NCBI GenBank assembly: GCA_017554105.1
Contig: JAFZIY010000017.1
Location: 310,001-374,000, forward strand
Length of the DNA stretch: 64,000 nucleotides
Source of the DNA: Prevotella sp.
GTDB lineage: Bacteria; Bacteroidota; Bacteroidia; Bacteroidales; Bacteroidaceae
Direction: 5' to 3'
The notes under the pieces were generated by a model. It did not search any database, had not been told where the DNA came from, and saw only the letters and a program-made list of their open reading frames with translations. This document shows positions 7,078 through 16,709 of the stretch, one piece after another. Every line of letters starts with the position of its first letter. Position 1 is the stretch's first letter. The position numbers were made by a program, and so were the translations under genes.

Positions 7078-8057
7078 TGCTCTTCGATGAGATAGTCGAC
7101 GCTACTTATTTCGGGACGTGCGTTCCTCACTCCGTGTGGCACGGCGATAATCCTGATGGTGCATTTGTCGGTGGGATTGGCCTTGATGTCGTTGTAGTCG
7201 GCCACCACCTTGAAACTCTCAGGTCTTATAGAGCGGAACATGCTGGCACCGGTGACGAAAATCACCTTCACCCTTTGCGGGAAAGTGCGCAGCACCTTGC
7301 CCTCGGGCATGTTCACTGCCGTGATGGGCACCTCGATGCGCTGCTCGGTCATGATGTCGGGATAGAGTCCTATCTTCACGATGTTTGGAATGTACTTCAC
7401 GCCATAGATATGCCTCAGTCCCACGTTGCGCATAACAGTGTCGGTGAAGTTCTGCAGGTAGATAGACTCCGTGAACGCCTCCTTTATGCTATCGAGTTTC
7501 TCGTCGTCGGCATATATGAGTACGCTGTCGGGCCAGAACTTGACACTTGCGAGATAGTGGCTCTCGCCGGGGTCCACCCTTCCGCTCATCTTCACGGGCA
7601 CCTTCTTGCTGTGTCCGAAGGTATAGACGATGTCGAAGTGGTCGGGGCGTATGCTCGTGACCTTCGTCGACTTATACATCATCTGGTAAACGAGCCTCTG
7701 CAGGTCGCTGCTACTGATGGTACTCTTTTTCCTGTCGTCGGTGTATTTCGAGAAGTCTATCTCTATGGGCTTCAGTTTGCTGCCATAGACATAGGTCAGG
7801 ATGAAGAATCCCTTGTCGCGCACGCTGACGTGCAGTGTGTCCTCCACGTTGGTCGTCACCACCACGTTCTTGGGAACATTGGTGAGTCTGATGGGCACGA
7901 GCAGTTCGTGGTCGGTCTCCTCGTTAAGAGAGAGTACCAGCCAGAATCCACCGCTTGCGATGAGGAAGAACAAAAAAATCAGAAACTCCTTGTTAGCAAC
8001 GCTGAACAAGAAGTCCCTGAATTTGCGGCCGATGCTTCTTCCTTTGGAATTCTCCAT
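7074..8057 (-). CDS. YbbR-like (CdaR-type) membrane-anchored protein
   Basis: 327 residues; a cytoplasmic N-terminus, one membrane segment (about 24-44, FLIFLFFLIASGGFWLVLS) and an extracytoplasmic part with YbbR-like beta repeats (VPIRLTNVPKNVVV; VKMSGRVDPG; VPITAVNMPEGKVLRTFP). In Firmicutes YbbR/CdaR regulates the cyclase CdaA; no cyclase gene is here, so its partner is unknown. Fixed position between yajC and coaE is typical of Bacteroidetes. Confidence 0.85.
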   Translation of the reverse strand: MENSKGRSIGRKFRDFLFSVANKEFLIFLFFLIASGGFWLVLSLNEETDHELLVPIRLTNVPKNVVVTTNVEDTLHVSVRDKGFFILTYVYGSKLKPIEIDFSKYTDDRKKSTISSSDLQRLVYQMMYKSTKVTSIRPDHFDIVYTFGHSKKVPVKMSGRVDPGESHYLASVKFWPDSVLIYADDEKLDSIKEAFTESIYLQNFTDTVMRNVGLRHIYGVKYIPNIVKIGLYPDIMTEQRIEVPITAVNMPEGKVLRTFPQRVKVIFVTGASMFRSIRPESFKVVADYNDIKANPTDKCTIRIIAVPHGVRNARPEISSVDYLIEEQ

Positions 8058-8077
8058 CAGTGTAGTCGGGGATGATG

Positions 8078-8407
8078 TTATTTCTGCTGAGTAGCTGCGG
8101 CACCGGTGTTGTCAGCGAATACGTATCCGCGGTCCACCTTGATGGTGACGCCCTTTGCTATCTCCACCTCTATAGCGTTCTCGTTGTTGTCGATGCGCTT
8201 CACTATGCCGTGAATGCCACCGCCTACTACCACGCGTGTACCTTCTTCGAGAGAGTTCTGGAATGCGCGTATTTTCTTTTGCTGGTTCTGCTGTGGTCTG
8301 ATCATGAAGAAATACATGATGGCGAAGATTGCCAACAGCATGAGAATCATTGTCCATCCACCGCCTTGTCCTTGCTCAGCGGCCTGTAAAAACATTGAAG
8401 TTGTCAT
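8078..8407 (-). CDS. yajC: Preprotein translocase subunit YajC
   Basis: Small inner-membrane partner of the SecDF complex; 109 residues with one membrane segment (MILMLLAIFAIMYFFMIRPQ) followed by the conserved QNQQKKIRAFQNSLEEG and GIHGIVKRID region. 20 bases upstream of the YbbR gene in the nusB operon. Confidence 0.95.
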   Translation of the reverse strand: MTTSMFLQAAEQGQGGGWTMILMLLAIFAIMYFFMIRPQQNQQKKIRAFQNSLEEGTRVVVGGGIHGIVKRIDNNENAIEVEIAKGVTIKVDRGYVFADNTGAAATQQK

Positions 8408-8447
8408 TATTCTTTCTTTTTATTTTAGGTAATTGATTTAGTCTATG

Positions 8448-9440
8448 TTATTCCTCCTTGTCGTCGAGGCCGTTGTCCTCCTGCTGAGGCGCTGCCTGTC
8501 CCGACTGCTTGCCGATGGCCTTCACCACCTTTCCCGTGTCGATGAGATAGTGGGCTATGGCATCGAGCATGCCGTTGATGTATCCCGCGCTGCGCGGCGT
8601 GCTGTACGACTTGGCCAGTTCCACGTACTCGTTGATGGTGACGCTGATGGGGATGTTCGGGAATGTCACCATCTCGGCAATGGCTATCTGCATTATCACC
8701 ACGTCCATGTATGCCAGTCTGGAGAAGTCCCAGTTGCGCGACGTCTCGCTCATGTAGCGCTGATACTGGTCGGCGTTCAGGATGGTAGCCCTGAACAGTT
8801 TCCTTGCGAAGTCCTTGTCCTCCTCGTCCTTGTATTCCGGCAGCAGTTCCTGGTTCTTGTTGTTCTTCGGGTCGAAGCGCTTAATGGTTTTCAGCACGAA
8901 GGTGTCCACGATGTCCTTATCGTCGTTCCAGTATATGCTCTTCTCCTCGAAGAAGGCGTCGAGGTCGGTGTTCTCCATGATGAGCGTGCGGTAGATTTTC
9001 CTCCACAGCTCGCGGTCGGTGTCATAGTTCTCCTCTGCGGGGTTGGCCATATACTCCTTGTATGTGGCGCTCTGCTCTATTTGTGCGAGCAGTTTCCTTA
9101 CTACCTCGATATCGTTGGCCCATGTGGTTTTCTTGCTTTCGATAAACTCCTGCAGCATCTTGTTCTCCTCGAGCTGTATCTCGAACTTGTTGTTGCAGAA
9201 TTTCTGTGATGGTATCTCGGTGCCTTCCCTGCTTGCTCTTGCAGTGGCTATTTCGTTCTGTCTTCGTGCTTCCTTTGTAACGGCAACTATGAGCGAGAGC
9301 AGGATATTATACATATCGTAAGCCTTGGAGAGGCTGAAGAGCAACTCCTTCTCTGCATTATCCATGTTGCGATTGCCGTTTTGATAGTATGCGTAGGTTA
9401 ACTGGACTATCTTTATCCTTATTAGTTCTCTGTTTATCAT
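8448..9440 (-). CDS. nusB: Transcription antitermination factor NusB (long Bacteroidetes form)
   Basis: RNA-binding partner of NusE/S10 in rRNA antitermination. 330 residues, about twice the E. coli length, which is normal for Bacteroidetes: an N-terminal helical extension (MINRELIRIKIVQLTYAYYQ) and the conserved NusB core at the C-terminus (INEYVELAKSYSTPRSAGYINGMLDAIAHYL). First gene of a five-gene operon; its promoter at 9492-9522 is back to back with that of rplY. Confidence 0.92.
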   Translation of the reverse strand: MINRELIRIKIVQLTYAYYQNGNRNMDNAEKELLFSLSKAYDMYNILLSLIVAVTKEARRQNEIATARASREGTEIPSQKFCNNKFEIQLEENKMLQEFIESKKTTWANDIEVVRKLLAQIEQSATYKEYMANPAEENYDTDRELWRKIYRTLIMENTDLDAFFEEKSIYWNDDKDIVDTFVLKTIKRFDPKNNKNQELLPEYKDEEDKDFARKLFRATILNADQYQRYMSETSRNWDFSRLAYMDVVIMQIAIAEMVTFPNIPISVTINEYVELAKSYSTPRSAGYINGMLDAIAHYLIDTGKVVKAIGKQSGQAAPQQEDNGLDDKEE

Positions 9441-9491
9441 ATCTGTGATTCCGTATTTAGATCAAAGCTTCTTCGTGTCATTTATTTTTGG

Positions 9492-9522
9492 CAAAGGTAG
9501 TTAAAAAAGTTTTTTCTTGCAA
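9492..9522 (-). promoter_or_regulatory. Promoter of the nusB operon
   Basis: Minus-strand TTG (9520-9522), 20-bp spacer, TACCTTTG (9492-9499). Leader ~50 bases. Confidence 0.75.
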
Positions 9523-9560
9523 GAAAAGGTAAACTTTTTATTCGTTTTTTAATGGAAAAC

Positions 9561-9591
9561 TTGGTCAGTTCAAGAAAAAGTGATACCTTTG
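9561..9591 (+). promoter_or_regulatory. Promoter of the rplY operon
   Basis: TTG (9561-9563), 20-bp spacer, TACCTTTG (9584-9591). Divergent from the nusB promoter, with 38 bases between the two -33 elements. Leader about 90 bases. Confidence 0.8.
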
Positions 9592-9684
9592 CACCGCTTT
9601 TTCAAGCGCATCGTTGAGATTTTCTCGTGTGATGGCGAATTAAGAGCATGTATTATTAACAAACTTAATTTAGAGTAACACATT

Positions 9685-10293
9685 ATGAAAGAGATTAATG
9701 TAACAGGTCAGAAGCGTAGCGACCTTGGCAAGAAGGCTACCAAATTGTTGAGAAAAGAAGGTCTCGTTCCATGTAACCTCTATGGTGAGGCAAAGGACGA
9801 GAACGGCAAGCCAAAGGCAATGGCATTCGCAGTGCCTATGACAGACCTCCGCAAGCTGGTTTACACTCCACACATCTATGTCGTTAACCTCGTTATCGAC
9901 GGTGAGAGCCACCCAGCAATCATGAAGGAACTGCAGTTCCATCCAGTATCGGACGCACTGCTCCACATCGACTTCTATGAGATTCATGAGGACAAGCCAA
10001 TCACCATCGGTATTCCTGTTAAGCTGAACGGTCTGGCACAGGGTGTTCGTGACGGTGGTCGTCTGAGTCTTATCGTACGTAAGATTAATGTTACCGCTAA
10101 GTATCAGGACATCCCAGAGACACTTGACATCGACGTTACCAACATGACTATCGGTAAGAGCATCAAGGTGGGCGACCTGAGCTTCGAGGGACTGGAGATG
10201 GCTACAAGCAAGGAAGTTGTGGTTTGCACCATCAAGGCTACACGTAAGAGCAACGCCGCTCAGAATGCCGCTGCAGAGGAAGAGGCTGAATAA
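9685..10293 (+). CDS. rplY: 50S ribosomal protein L25 / stress protein Ctc
   Basis: 5S rRNA-binding protein of the large subunit. 202 residues: the L25 N-terminal domain ([23 protein letters not shown]) then the TL5/CTC C-terminal beta domain, ending in a low-complexity acidic tail (NAAAEEEAE). It heads a tight operon with pth (8-base gap), an S4 protein and purN. Own promoter at 9561-9591. Confidence 0.95.
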   Translation: MKEINVTGQKRSDLGKKATKLLRKEGLVPCNLYGEAKDENGKPKAMAFAVPMTDLRKLVYTPHIYVVNLVIDGESHPAIMKELQFHPVSDALLHIDFYEIHEDKPITIGIPVKLNGLAQGVRDGGRLSLIVRKINVTAKYQDIPETLDIDVTNMTIGKSIKVGDLSFEGLEMATSKEVVVCTIKATRKSNAAQNAAAEEEAE

Positions 10294-10301
10294 TACTTCG
10301 A

Positions 10302-10883
10302 ATGGACAAATACCTGATAGTGGGCTTAGGCAACCCTGGCGATGAGTATGCCGATACCCGCCACAACACAGGCTACATGATATTGGACGCTTTCGCTAAG
10401 GCGTCCAATATTGTTTTCGGTGACAAGCGCTATGGATACGTAGCGGAAACGTCGCTGAAAGGGCGTAAAGTGATATTGCTGAAGCCCACCACGTTCATGA
10501 ATCTTAGCGGAAATGCCGTGAGATACTGGCTCAACAAGGAGAATATCGACCAGAAACGGATGCTCGTCGTCGTTGACGATGTGGCATTGCCGTTGGGCAC
10601 GCTGAGACTCAAGGCTGGCGGCAGTAACGGCGGTCATAACGGACTGGGGCACATACAGCAACTCATAGGACAGGACTTTGCCCGTCTTAGGGTGGGCATC
10701 GGCAACGACTTCCCACGAGGGATGCAGGTCGACTGGGTGCTCGGACACTATAGTGAGGAGGAGATGAAGGTGCTCGGACCGCAGATGGAGGTGGCTGTCG
10801 AGGAGATAAAGAGTTTTGTCCTTGCAGGCATCGACATCACCATGAACCAGTACAACAAGCGAAAGCCTGCCGCTGAGCAATGA
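10302..10883 (+). CDS. pth: Peptidyl-tRNA hydrolase
   Basis: Releases peptides from stalled peptidyl-tRNA. 193 residues; active-site block [18 protein letters not shown] with the catalytic His, FMNLSGNAV, and [13 protein letters not shown] are all intact. Second gene after rplY, an arrangement common across bacteria. Confidence 0.97.
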   Translation: MDKYLIVGLGNPGDEYADTRHNTGYMILDAFAKASNIVFGDKRYGYVAETSLKGRKVILLKPTTFMNLSGNAVRYWLNKENIDQKRMLVVVDDVALPLGTLRLKAGGSNGGHNGLGHIQQLIGQDFARLRVGIGNDFPRGMQVDWVLGHYSEEEMKVLGPQMEVAVEEIKSFVLAGIDITMNQYNKRKPAAEQ

Positions 10884-10896
10884 TTTTAAAGGCGAT

Positions 10897-11367
10897 ATGG
10901 AGTCACGACCAAAGATAAAAGACAATCCCGAGGCACGCCTCGACAAGTGGCTGTGGGCAGCGCGCATCTTCAAGACACGCTCCGTTGCCGCCGATGCATG
11001 TAAGAACGGGCGCGTCATGATGAATGGAACCACCGTGAAACCCTCACGTTCGATAAAGGCTGGCGAGGTGGTGAGCGTGAGAAAACCGCCCGTCACCTAT
11101 TCCTTCAAGGTCCTGAAGTGCATAGAGCAGCGTGTCGGAGCAAAGCTGTTGCCCGAGATTTATGAGAACGTCACCGACCCCAAGCAGTATGAGATTTTTG
11201 AGATGAGCCGTATTAGCGGTTTCGTTAACCGCGCGCGAGGCACAGGAAGACCAACGAAGAAAGACCGCCGTGCCATGGAGGCTTTCGTCGATCCCGCGAT
11301 GTTCGGCTTCGAGGACCTTGACGATGATTTTGACGATATCGATAATGATTTCGATGACGAGGAATAA
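10897..11367 (+). CDS. hslR: S4-domain RNA-binding protein (Hsp15-like)
   Basis: Binds free 50S subunits carrying nascent chains in the known E. coli family member. Residues ~12-60 form the S4 domain (RLDKWLWAARIFKTRSVA ... KNGRVMMNGTTVKPS). The C-terminal third is longer than in Hsp15 and ends in an acidic run (DLDDDFDDIDNDFDDEE), a feature of the Bacteroidetes versions. 13 bases after pth. Confidence 0.88.
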   Translation: MESRPKIKDNPEARLDKWLWAARIFKTRSVAADACKNGRVMMNGTTVKPSRSIKAGEVVSVRKPPVTYSFKVLKCIEQRVGAKLLPEIYENVTDPKQYEIFEMSRISGFVNRARGTGRPTKKDRRAMEAFVDPAMFGFEDLDDDFDDIDNDFDDEE

Positions 11368-11388
11368 ACTACAACCTGAAGACCACAG

Positions 11389-11958
11389 ATGATGAACATA
11401 GCAATCTTCGTTTCCGGAAACGGAACAAACTGTGAGAACCTTATACGCCATTTCCAGACTTCGGACGTGGCTCGTGTGGAACTTGTAGTGAGCAATCGCG
11501 CCGATGCCTTCGCACTGCAGCGTGCAGAGCGTCTTGGCGTTGAGACCGCCGTTGTGAGGAAAGCGGACTTCGGCATCGAGGAGAATGTGATGCCGCTGTT
11601 GCGCCAGCATAATATAGGCTATGTCGTCTTGGCTGGTTTCCTGCTCATCGTTCCCGATTTCATCCTGAAGGAGTATGATGGCAGAATACTCAATATCCAT
11701 CCCTCGCTGCTTCCCAAGTATGGTGGCAAGGGAATGTATGGCCATCACGTTCACGAGGCGGTGAAGGCAGCGGGAGATAAGGAGACAGGCATCACTATCC
11801 ATCGCGTGAGCAACGTCTGCGACGGTGGGGAGATAGTGGAACAGTTCAAGGTGGCGCTCACTGACGAGGATACTGTCGAGGACATCGAGGCAAAGATTCA
11901 CCAACTCGAGATGAAACACTTCCCCGAAGTGGTGGAAAGGGAAATCAGGAAGTTATAA
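11389..11958 (+). CDS. purN: Phosphoribosylglycinamide formyltransferase
   Basis: Third step of purine synthesis, formyl transfer from 10-formyl-THF to GAR. 189 residues. SGNGTNCENLI binds the phosphoribosyl group; catalytic Asn and His are in ILNIHPSLLP and the Asp in VCDGGEIV. Last gene of the rplY operon, followed by a terminator. Confidence 0.95.
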   Translation: MMNIAIFVSGNGTNCENLIRHFQTSDVARVELVVSNRADAFALQRAERLGVETAVVRKADFGIEENVMPLLRQHNIGYVVLAGFLLIVPDFILKEYDGRILNIHPSLLPKYGGKGMYGHHVHEAVKAAGDKETGITIHRVSNVCDGGEIVEQFKVALTDEDTVEDIEAKIHQLEMKHFPEVVEREIRKL

Positions 11959-11980
11959 CAAGATACATTACATAGAAACA

Positions 11981-12016
11981 AGAAAGCGGCAAATGGTAAC
12001 CATCTGCCGCTTTTCT
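11981..12016. terminator. Terminator between purN and the barrel gene
   Basis: AGAAAGCGGCA-ATGG (11981-11996) pairs with CCAT-TGCCGCTTTTCT (12000-12016) with one internal mismatch; serves both convergent transcripts. Confidence 0.8.
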
Positions 12017-12036
12017 TTATATCTTCTAGTAACTTT

Positions 12037-15000
12037 TTAGCGTCTGCCGCCTCCACCGAAGCCGCCTCCACCGAAGCCACCGCCGAAGCCGCCTCCACCG
12101 AAGCCACCGCCGCCGGGTCTGCCGCCACCAGGCATTCCACCGCCAGGCATGCCACCGGGCATCATAGGCATTCCACCAGGACCGAAGCCTCCCTGACCTC
12201 TACGTCCCTGACGTCCACCGAAGGCATTGAAGCGATATGCAACGTGCAGCATGGCGTAACTGTTGATGGAGTTGTACCATGTGTCGGTGCGTGACATAGC
12301 ATTCAGTGTGCTTGTGAGCGAACTCTGCTGGTGCAGGATGTCATAGAACTGCAGCATCACTGTCAGTGACTTGCCTTTGAGGAAGCCGTGACTTATCTGC
12401 GCATTCCATATCAGCTCGTTGGTATTCATGGAGTTGTCCTTATATCCACGACGGCTCTGCTCATGAATGTCGGTAGATATCGATGTTCCCCATGGCAGGT
12501 AAACGGTGATGTTCGTACCATAGTTGAACTGCCATGTGTCGAGGTTGTTCTGCTCCTGGAGCAGGTTGCGTGCATGTGTGTAGTCGAGAGTACCGTTGAG
12601 TTCCACCTCGAGCCATGAGTTGCGGAAGCTGGCTCCCAGTCGTTCGCTGATACTTGTGGTACGTGTGGTGTTCTTCAGTGATTCCATGCTCATTCCCGCT
12701 GTTACGTATCCCACATAGTTAGAATAGTTGAGACGGGTGAAGGTGTTCGCATTGAAATATCCCGCGGAGTCGATAGCGGTATTGAACATGAATCCCACTC
12801 CTGCGTTCCAGTTGCCATTGATGTTTTCAGGCCGTGTGGTGCGTGCGCCCGTTGTGGCGTCGTAGCTTACCTTTTGGCTTATCGAGTTTCGCGTGTTGCT
12901 ATAGTTCGCGAAGGTCATTATGGTACGCTGATGCTCCTGGATGTAGTTGTTGTAGAACAAGTTCATGTTGTGTGTGAACGACGGTTTCAGTCCAGGGTTA
13001 CCGCGTGTGATGTTCAATGGGTCGCTGTTGTCAACGATGTCGATGAGGTCGGTCATCTGTGGCTGTGACGATGTTCCGCGATATTGCAACCTGAGGTTGT
13101 GCACATTAGAGAACTTATATCTGAAATCCAATGTCGGCGAGAAGTTAACCACTGTTCGCGATGTGTCGATGTGGTTGTTGAGGTAGTTCTGCACGAAGTT
13201 TGTGCGCTGTGGCTGCAGCATTGCTCCAACGTTCAACTGATACTTGTCTCTTACCAGGCGGAACATCAGTTGGAATTCGTGGATATAGTTCTTGTACTCC
13301 GAGAAGCGGCTCAGGCTGCTGTCAAGATAATCATCTATGGGTGAACTGAGACGTGAGAAATAGCGGTCCCATCCGCGGTAAACGGGTGAGAGACCATCGA
13401 AGGTGTTGTCAGCCACGTCACTGAAGTCGTATGTCGCGCGCTCGCTCTTGTTACGGTTGTACTCGAATCTGTAACTGAACTGCAGATAAGTCCTTGGGAA
13501 TATCGGCTCGCTATAGGTTGCCTGAAGACTGTAGTTGTGTGACTTCGTCGGCATTGTGTTATAGCGGTTTGTCTGGTATGTAGAGTCTTGTCCCAGGCTG
13601 TTCTTTACCTGATAGAGATGTACATTTGAGAGGGAGAGACTCTCGCTTCCGTTGTTGGAATATCTTGCCGTGGCAGTAAATGTGATGTTTCTTCCCACAT
13701 TGTTAAGTCTGCGGTTTATTTGCAGCGTTCCACCCACGTTCTTGTTGTCACCATAGGAGAGAGAACTTGAGTTGTTGGTGTTTACCATTACTCCCTCTTC
13801 TGCCATCTGGCTAATTGCGTCCGGGTCAAGCGGAGTGTCAGTATAGATGTATGGGTTATCGGAATAACTTGCCGAGTGTCCAATCTTCCTTCCGTCGTTA
13901 GACGACAGCGAGAACGTAGGACGGAAGAGTATCGTTGTCATTGAGTCGGGTTGCCATTCCACCCTCATCTGGAAGTTCCAGTTGTTGCGTCTTGAGTAGC
14001 TCTGGTTCAGACTGTTTGAGTATGATGAGAAGTCGCCCACGAAGTTCTCTGATGACTGGTCTGCGCGTGTGTCGTTGTTCGTGTGGTTCCAGCGTACGCT
14101 TCCCGACAGTATCAGTTTGTTTGTCTTCTCATAGTTGAAGTTGGCACCAAGCATCTTCGATGTGTTCAGACCGTTCTGTCCCATGCCGAATCTGCCACCG
14201 CCGCCACCGCCTGGGAATCCTCTGTCACCAGTGTTGTTGAGGTTGCCCATGAGCATCACGCGCATGTCGCTGTTGGAATAAGAGCCCATGAGTCGTGACG
14301 AGTAGCGTCCGTGGTTACCGATGCCGACATCAACGTTAGCCATAGTACCCCTGTTCATTCCGGGCAAAATACCGAAGTCGAGCACTGTCTCCTCGTTGCC
14401 GTCGTCGATACCTGTCATGCGCGCCATGTCGCTTTTCTCATCGTAGGCCTTGATGTTGTTGATTATTGATGTGGGAAGATTCTTCATCGCGGTCTGCGTG
14501 TCGCCGGTCATAAACTCCTTGCCGTCAACCTTGATCTTCTTCACTTCCTTTCCGTTAATGGTGATTTTTCCGTCTTCGGACACCTCTGCGCCGGGCAGTC
14601 TCTTCACGAGTTCCTCTACCACTGAGCCCTCAGGGGTGCGGAATGCCGCAGCGTTATACACAAAGGTGTCTTCCTTCAATATCACCTTTTTTGCCTGTCC
14701 TGTTGCCGTCACGCCCTGAAGCATTATGGCATCAGACTTCATCTTCATCGTTCCCAGCGCCACATCCTTGCCTTGTGAGATGGTGACATTCTGAGTCAAT
14801 AGGGCATAACCGATATTAGACACCTTGATGATGTACTTGCCATCCTCGGGTGCCTCGATGGTGAAATCACCATTCTCGTCGGTCAGTGCGCCGGAAATGA
14901 ATGTGGAATCGCTGCGGAGCAGCTGCACGGTACTTTGCATGATAGCCTCTTTCGAGTCGTTGTCAACTATCTTACCCGTGATTTTTCTTTCTTGTGCTTG

Positions 15001-15057
15001 TGCCATTGTCGCAATGCATAGCACAAAAACAGCGGTAAAAAGCTTTTTTAATATCAT
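12037..15057 (-). CDS. Outer-membrane beta-barrel protein with carboxypeptidase-regulatory and plug domains
   Basis: A 1006-residue TonB-receptor-like protein. From the N-terminus: signal peptide (MILKKLFTAVFVLCIATMAQAQ), a CarboxypepD-regulatory-like domain (GKIVDNDSKEAIMQSTVQL ... FTIEAPEDGKY), a plug-like region (EELVKRLPGAEVSEDGKITING), and a large barrel of the OMP_b-brl_3 type ending AMLHVAYRF. After the last strand comes a ~55-residue Gly/Met/Pro/Arg tail (GGMPGG, GGGFGG units). An in-frame ATG 16 codons upstream is less good because it precedes the signal peptide. Substrate unknown; no SusD partner is adjacent. Confidence 0.88.
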   Translation of the reverse strand: MILKKLFTAVFVLCIATMAQAQERKITGKIVDNDSKEAIMQSTVQLLRSDSTFISGALTDENGDFTIEAPEDGKYIIKVSNIGYALLTQNVTISQGKDVALGTMKMKSDAIMLQGVTATGQAKKVILKEDTFVYNAAAFRTPEGSVVEELVKRLPGAEVSEDGKITINGKEVKKIKVDGKEFMTGDTQTAMKNLPTSIINNIKAYDEKSDMARMTGIDDGNEETVLDFGILPGMNRGTMANVDVGIGNHGRYSSRLMGSYSNSDMRVMLMGNLNNTGDRGFPGGGGGGRFGMGQNGLNTSKMLGANFNYEKTNKLILSGSVRWNHTNNDTRADQSSENFVGDFSSYSNSLNQSYSRRNNWNFQMRVEWQPDSMTTILFRPTFSLSSNDGRKIGHSASYSDNPYIYTDTPLDPDAISQMAEEGVMVNTNNSSSLSYGDNKNVGGTLQINRRLNNVGRNITFTATARYSNNGSESLSLSNVHLYQVKNSLGQDSTYQTNRYNTMPTKSHNYSLQATYSEPIFPRTYLQFSYRFEYNRNKSERATYDFSDVADNTFDGLSPVYRGWDRYFSRLSSPIDDYLDSSLSRFSEYKNYIHEFQLMFRLVRDKYQLNVGAMLQPQRTNFVQNYLNNHIDTSRTVVNFSPTLDFRYKFSNVHNLRLQYRGTSSQPQMTDLIDIVDNSDPLNITRGNPGLKPSFTHNMNLFYNNYIQEHQRTIMTFANYSNTRNSISQKVSYDATTGARTTRPENINGNWNAGVGFMFNTAIDSAGYFNANTFTRLNYSNYVGYVTAGMSMESLKNTTRTTSISERLGASFRNSWLEVELNGTLDYTHARNLLQEQNNLDTWQFNYGTNITVYLPWGTSISTDIHEQSRRGYKDNSMNTNELIWNAQISHGFLKGKSLTVMLQFYDILHQQSSLTSTLNAMSRTDTWYNSINSYAMLHVAYRFNAFGGRQGRRGQGGFGPGGMPMMPGGMPGGGMPGGGRPGGGGFGGGGFGGGFGGGGFGGGGRR

Positions 15058-15275
15058 AAATTTATAAGAATTATTTGCCAAGCGAAAGATGCGTGGAAAT
15101 CGCATATTGATATTTATCAGGTTCGTTTTCTATGACGCTATCCACTTTGGAAAGTTTAATGCCAATATGCAAATCCTTCATTTTTATTCGATGGCGTTAT
15201 CATTCCCCGTATGCTGTCTTCCCGCGCTATAGAAACGGGTTAGACGCTTTTTTGACTTACAAAAATGATGAAAGA

Positions 15276-15307
15276 TTTTGCAAAAAAGAAATAAGTTCGT
15301 ATCTTTG
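15276..15307 (+). promoter_or_regulatory. Promoter of queF
   Basis: TTTTG (15276-15280), 19-bp spacer, TATCTTTG (15300-15307). The leader is only about 15 bases, which leaves no room for a preQ1 riboswitch. Confidence 0.75.
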
Positions 15308-15325
15308 TGGCAAAAATAAAATATA

Positions 15326-15799
15326 ATGGACGAAAACAGCCGCAAGAAGGAAGGACTGAAACTTCTGGGAGCCGAGGCGAAATATTACGACAACTATGCC
15401 CCCGAGGTGCTTGAGACCTTCGAGAATATGCATCCTGACCACGACTATTGGGTAAGGTTCAACTGCCCTGAGTTCACCACGTTGTGTCCTATCACGGGAC
15501 AGCCCGACTTCGCTGAGATACGCATAATGTATATCCCAGACAAGCGGATGGTGGAAAGCAAGAGCCTGAAACTTTATCTCTTCAGTTTCCGCAGCCATGG
15601 CGATTTCCACGAGGACTGTGTTAACGTAATAATGAAAGACCTCATCCGCCTGATGGATCCTAAGTATATCGAGGTGATAGGACTGTTCCTGCCGCGCGGT
15701 GGCATCAGCATCTACCCCTATGTCAACTACGGCAAGCCTGGTACGAAGTATGAACAACTGGCGGAGAAGAGGTTTAGTCTTAATTCCATTAATCCATAA
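15326..15799 (+). CDS. queF: NADPH-dependent 7-cyano-7-deazaguanine reductase
   Basis: Reduces preQ0 to preQ1 in queuosine biosynthesis. 157 residues, the short unimodular form. Nucleophilic Cys in [12 protein letters not shown], the substrate Glu/His region in [14 protein letters not shown] and [10 protein letters not shown]. Followed after the stop by repeat A and then an FtsB-like gene, so it may be monocistronic. No other queuosine gene is in the window. Confidence 0.96.
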   Translation: MDENSRKKEGLKLLGAEAKYYDNYAPEVLETFENMHPDHDYWVRFNCPEFTTLCPITGQPDFAEIRIMYIPDKRMVESKSLKLYLFSFRSHGDFHEDCVNVIMKDLIRLMDPKYIEVIGLFLPRGGISIYPYVNYGKPGTKYEQLAEKRFSLNSINP

Positions 15800-15802
15800 A
15801 TG

Positions 15803-15832
15803 CCCACTCCCAACCCCTCCCTAGGGAGGGGA
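15803..15832. repeat. Repeat family A
   Basis: CCCACTCCCAACCCCTCCCTAGGGAGGGGAG between queF and the FtsB-like gene; the CTCCCTAGGGAG core is a perfect palindrome. Confidence 0.75.
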
Positions 15833-15865
15833 GAACATACAACAACCTATAACCCATCTAAATAA

Positions 15866-16204
15866 ATGACAAATAAACTGAAAGGTGTTTTAAAATTCCT
15901 TGGGCACAACAAATATTGGATAGTGCTCATCGTCGGAGGACTCGTTGTTGGTGTTGTCGATGAGAACTCGTTCCTGAAGAGGATACAGCTGGAAAGCAAG
16001 ATAAGCGACCTGAAAGACCAGATTCAGGAGTACAATAACCAGTATGACCGCGACATGGCGAGGCTTCGCGAGCTGGAAACCAACCCAAAGGCTATTGAGA
16101 AGATTGCCCGTGAGAGATATTTCATGAAGGCAGACGACGAGGATATCTTCGTACTGTCTGACGACAAACAAGAATTCGACGCACAGGATGAGACAGCTGA
16201 CTAA
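15866..16204 (+). CDS. Septum formation initiator family protein (FtsB/DivIC-like)
   Basis: 112 residues: short cytoplasmic start, one membrane segment (WIVLIVGGLVVGVV), a coiled coil (KISDLKDQIQEYNNQYDRDMARLRELE, in part) and the family signature IEKIARERYFMKADDED. Predicted bitopic divisome component. Overlaps the next gene by 17 bases, so they are co-translated. Confidence 0.88.
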   Translation: MTNKLKGVLKFLGHNKYWIVLIVGGLVVGVVDENSFLKRIQLESKISDLKDQIQEYNNQYDRDMARLRELETNPKAIEKIARERYFMKADDEDIFVLSDDKQEFDAQDETAD

Positions 16205-16616
16205 GACAGAGAGTGTGATAATGGTGGTCGGTGCGGCACTGATGGCCGTGGCTGCCGTGATGTTCGTGTTTGCCATCCGCAAGCCGGCAGCGTGGATAAT
16301 GCTCGCAGGTACAGGGGCTTTCGTGGCTATGCAGATGCGCCAGACATATCAAGGCAAGAATATTACCATACGTCGACTGCGCTCGATAATGACCGTTGGT
16401 AACATTTTCTTCGTCATTGCGGCACTGCTGATGGTGGAAAACGCATATCAGTTCCTGCTTCCGAAATTCATGGAAAACGGCATCGAAGGCTATAATGCGT
16501 ATGTTCATTATATACATAATAATTGGGTCATCGCATTGCTTGTCGGTTCGTTAATAGAGCTATATACAACACACAGAATTTCGTCTGAACTCAAAAAAGA
16601 GGAAAAAAAACTTTAA
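16188..16616 (+). CDS. Small integral membrane protein, unknown
   Basis: 142 residues with four predicted membrane segments (about 10-28, 33-48, 66-84, 110-126) and a basic/acidic C-terminus (SELKKEEKKL). It overlaps the FtsB-like gene by 17 bases in a different frame, and a later start would remove the first membrane segment. No domain recognised. Its operon position suggests an envelope or division-linked role, which is inference only. Confidence 0.75.
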   Translation: MRQLTKTESVIMVVGAALMAVAAVMFVFAIRKPAAWIMLAGTGAFVAMQMRQTYQGKNITIRRLRSIMTVGNIFFVIAALLMVENAYQFLLPKFMENGIEGYNAYVHYIHNNWVIALLVGSLIELYTTHRISSELKKEEKKL

Positions 16617-16675
16617 AAGACGCACAAAATGTTTTAAATAGCATAAATTTATTTCTTTACTTCAAGAATACATTG

Positions 16676-16683
16676 TATTTTTG
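16676..16683 (+). promoter_or_regulatory. -7 element for the DUF4369 lipoprotein
   Basis: TATTTTTG, 26 bases from the start codon; upstream -33 is only a T-rich run. Confidence 0.5.
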
Positions 16684-16709
16684 CCAACGCTTAAGAAGAA
16701 ATAAAACGT

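Noticed and set aside
7065-8075. A 336-codon plus-strand frame opposite the YbbR-like gene
   Set aside because: Shadow of the codon usage on the other strand; the minus-strand product has recognisable motifs and sits in a conserved operon.
15240-15325. A preQ1 riboswitch before queF
   Set aside because: The leader after TATCTTTG is about 15 bases, too short for one.
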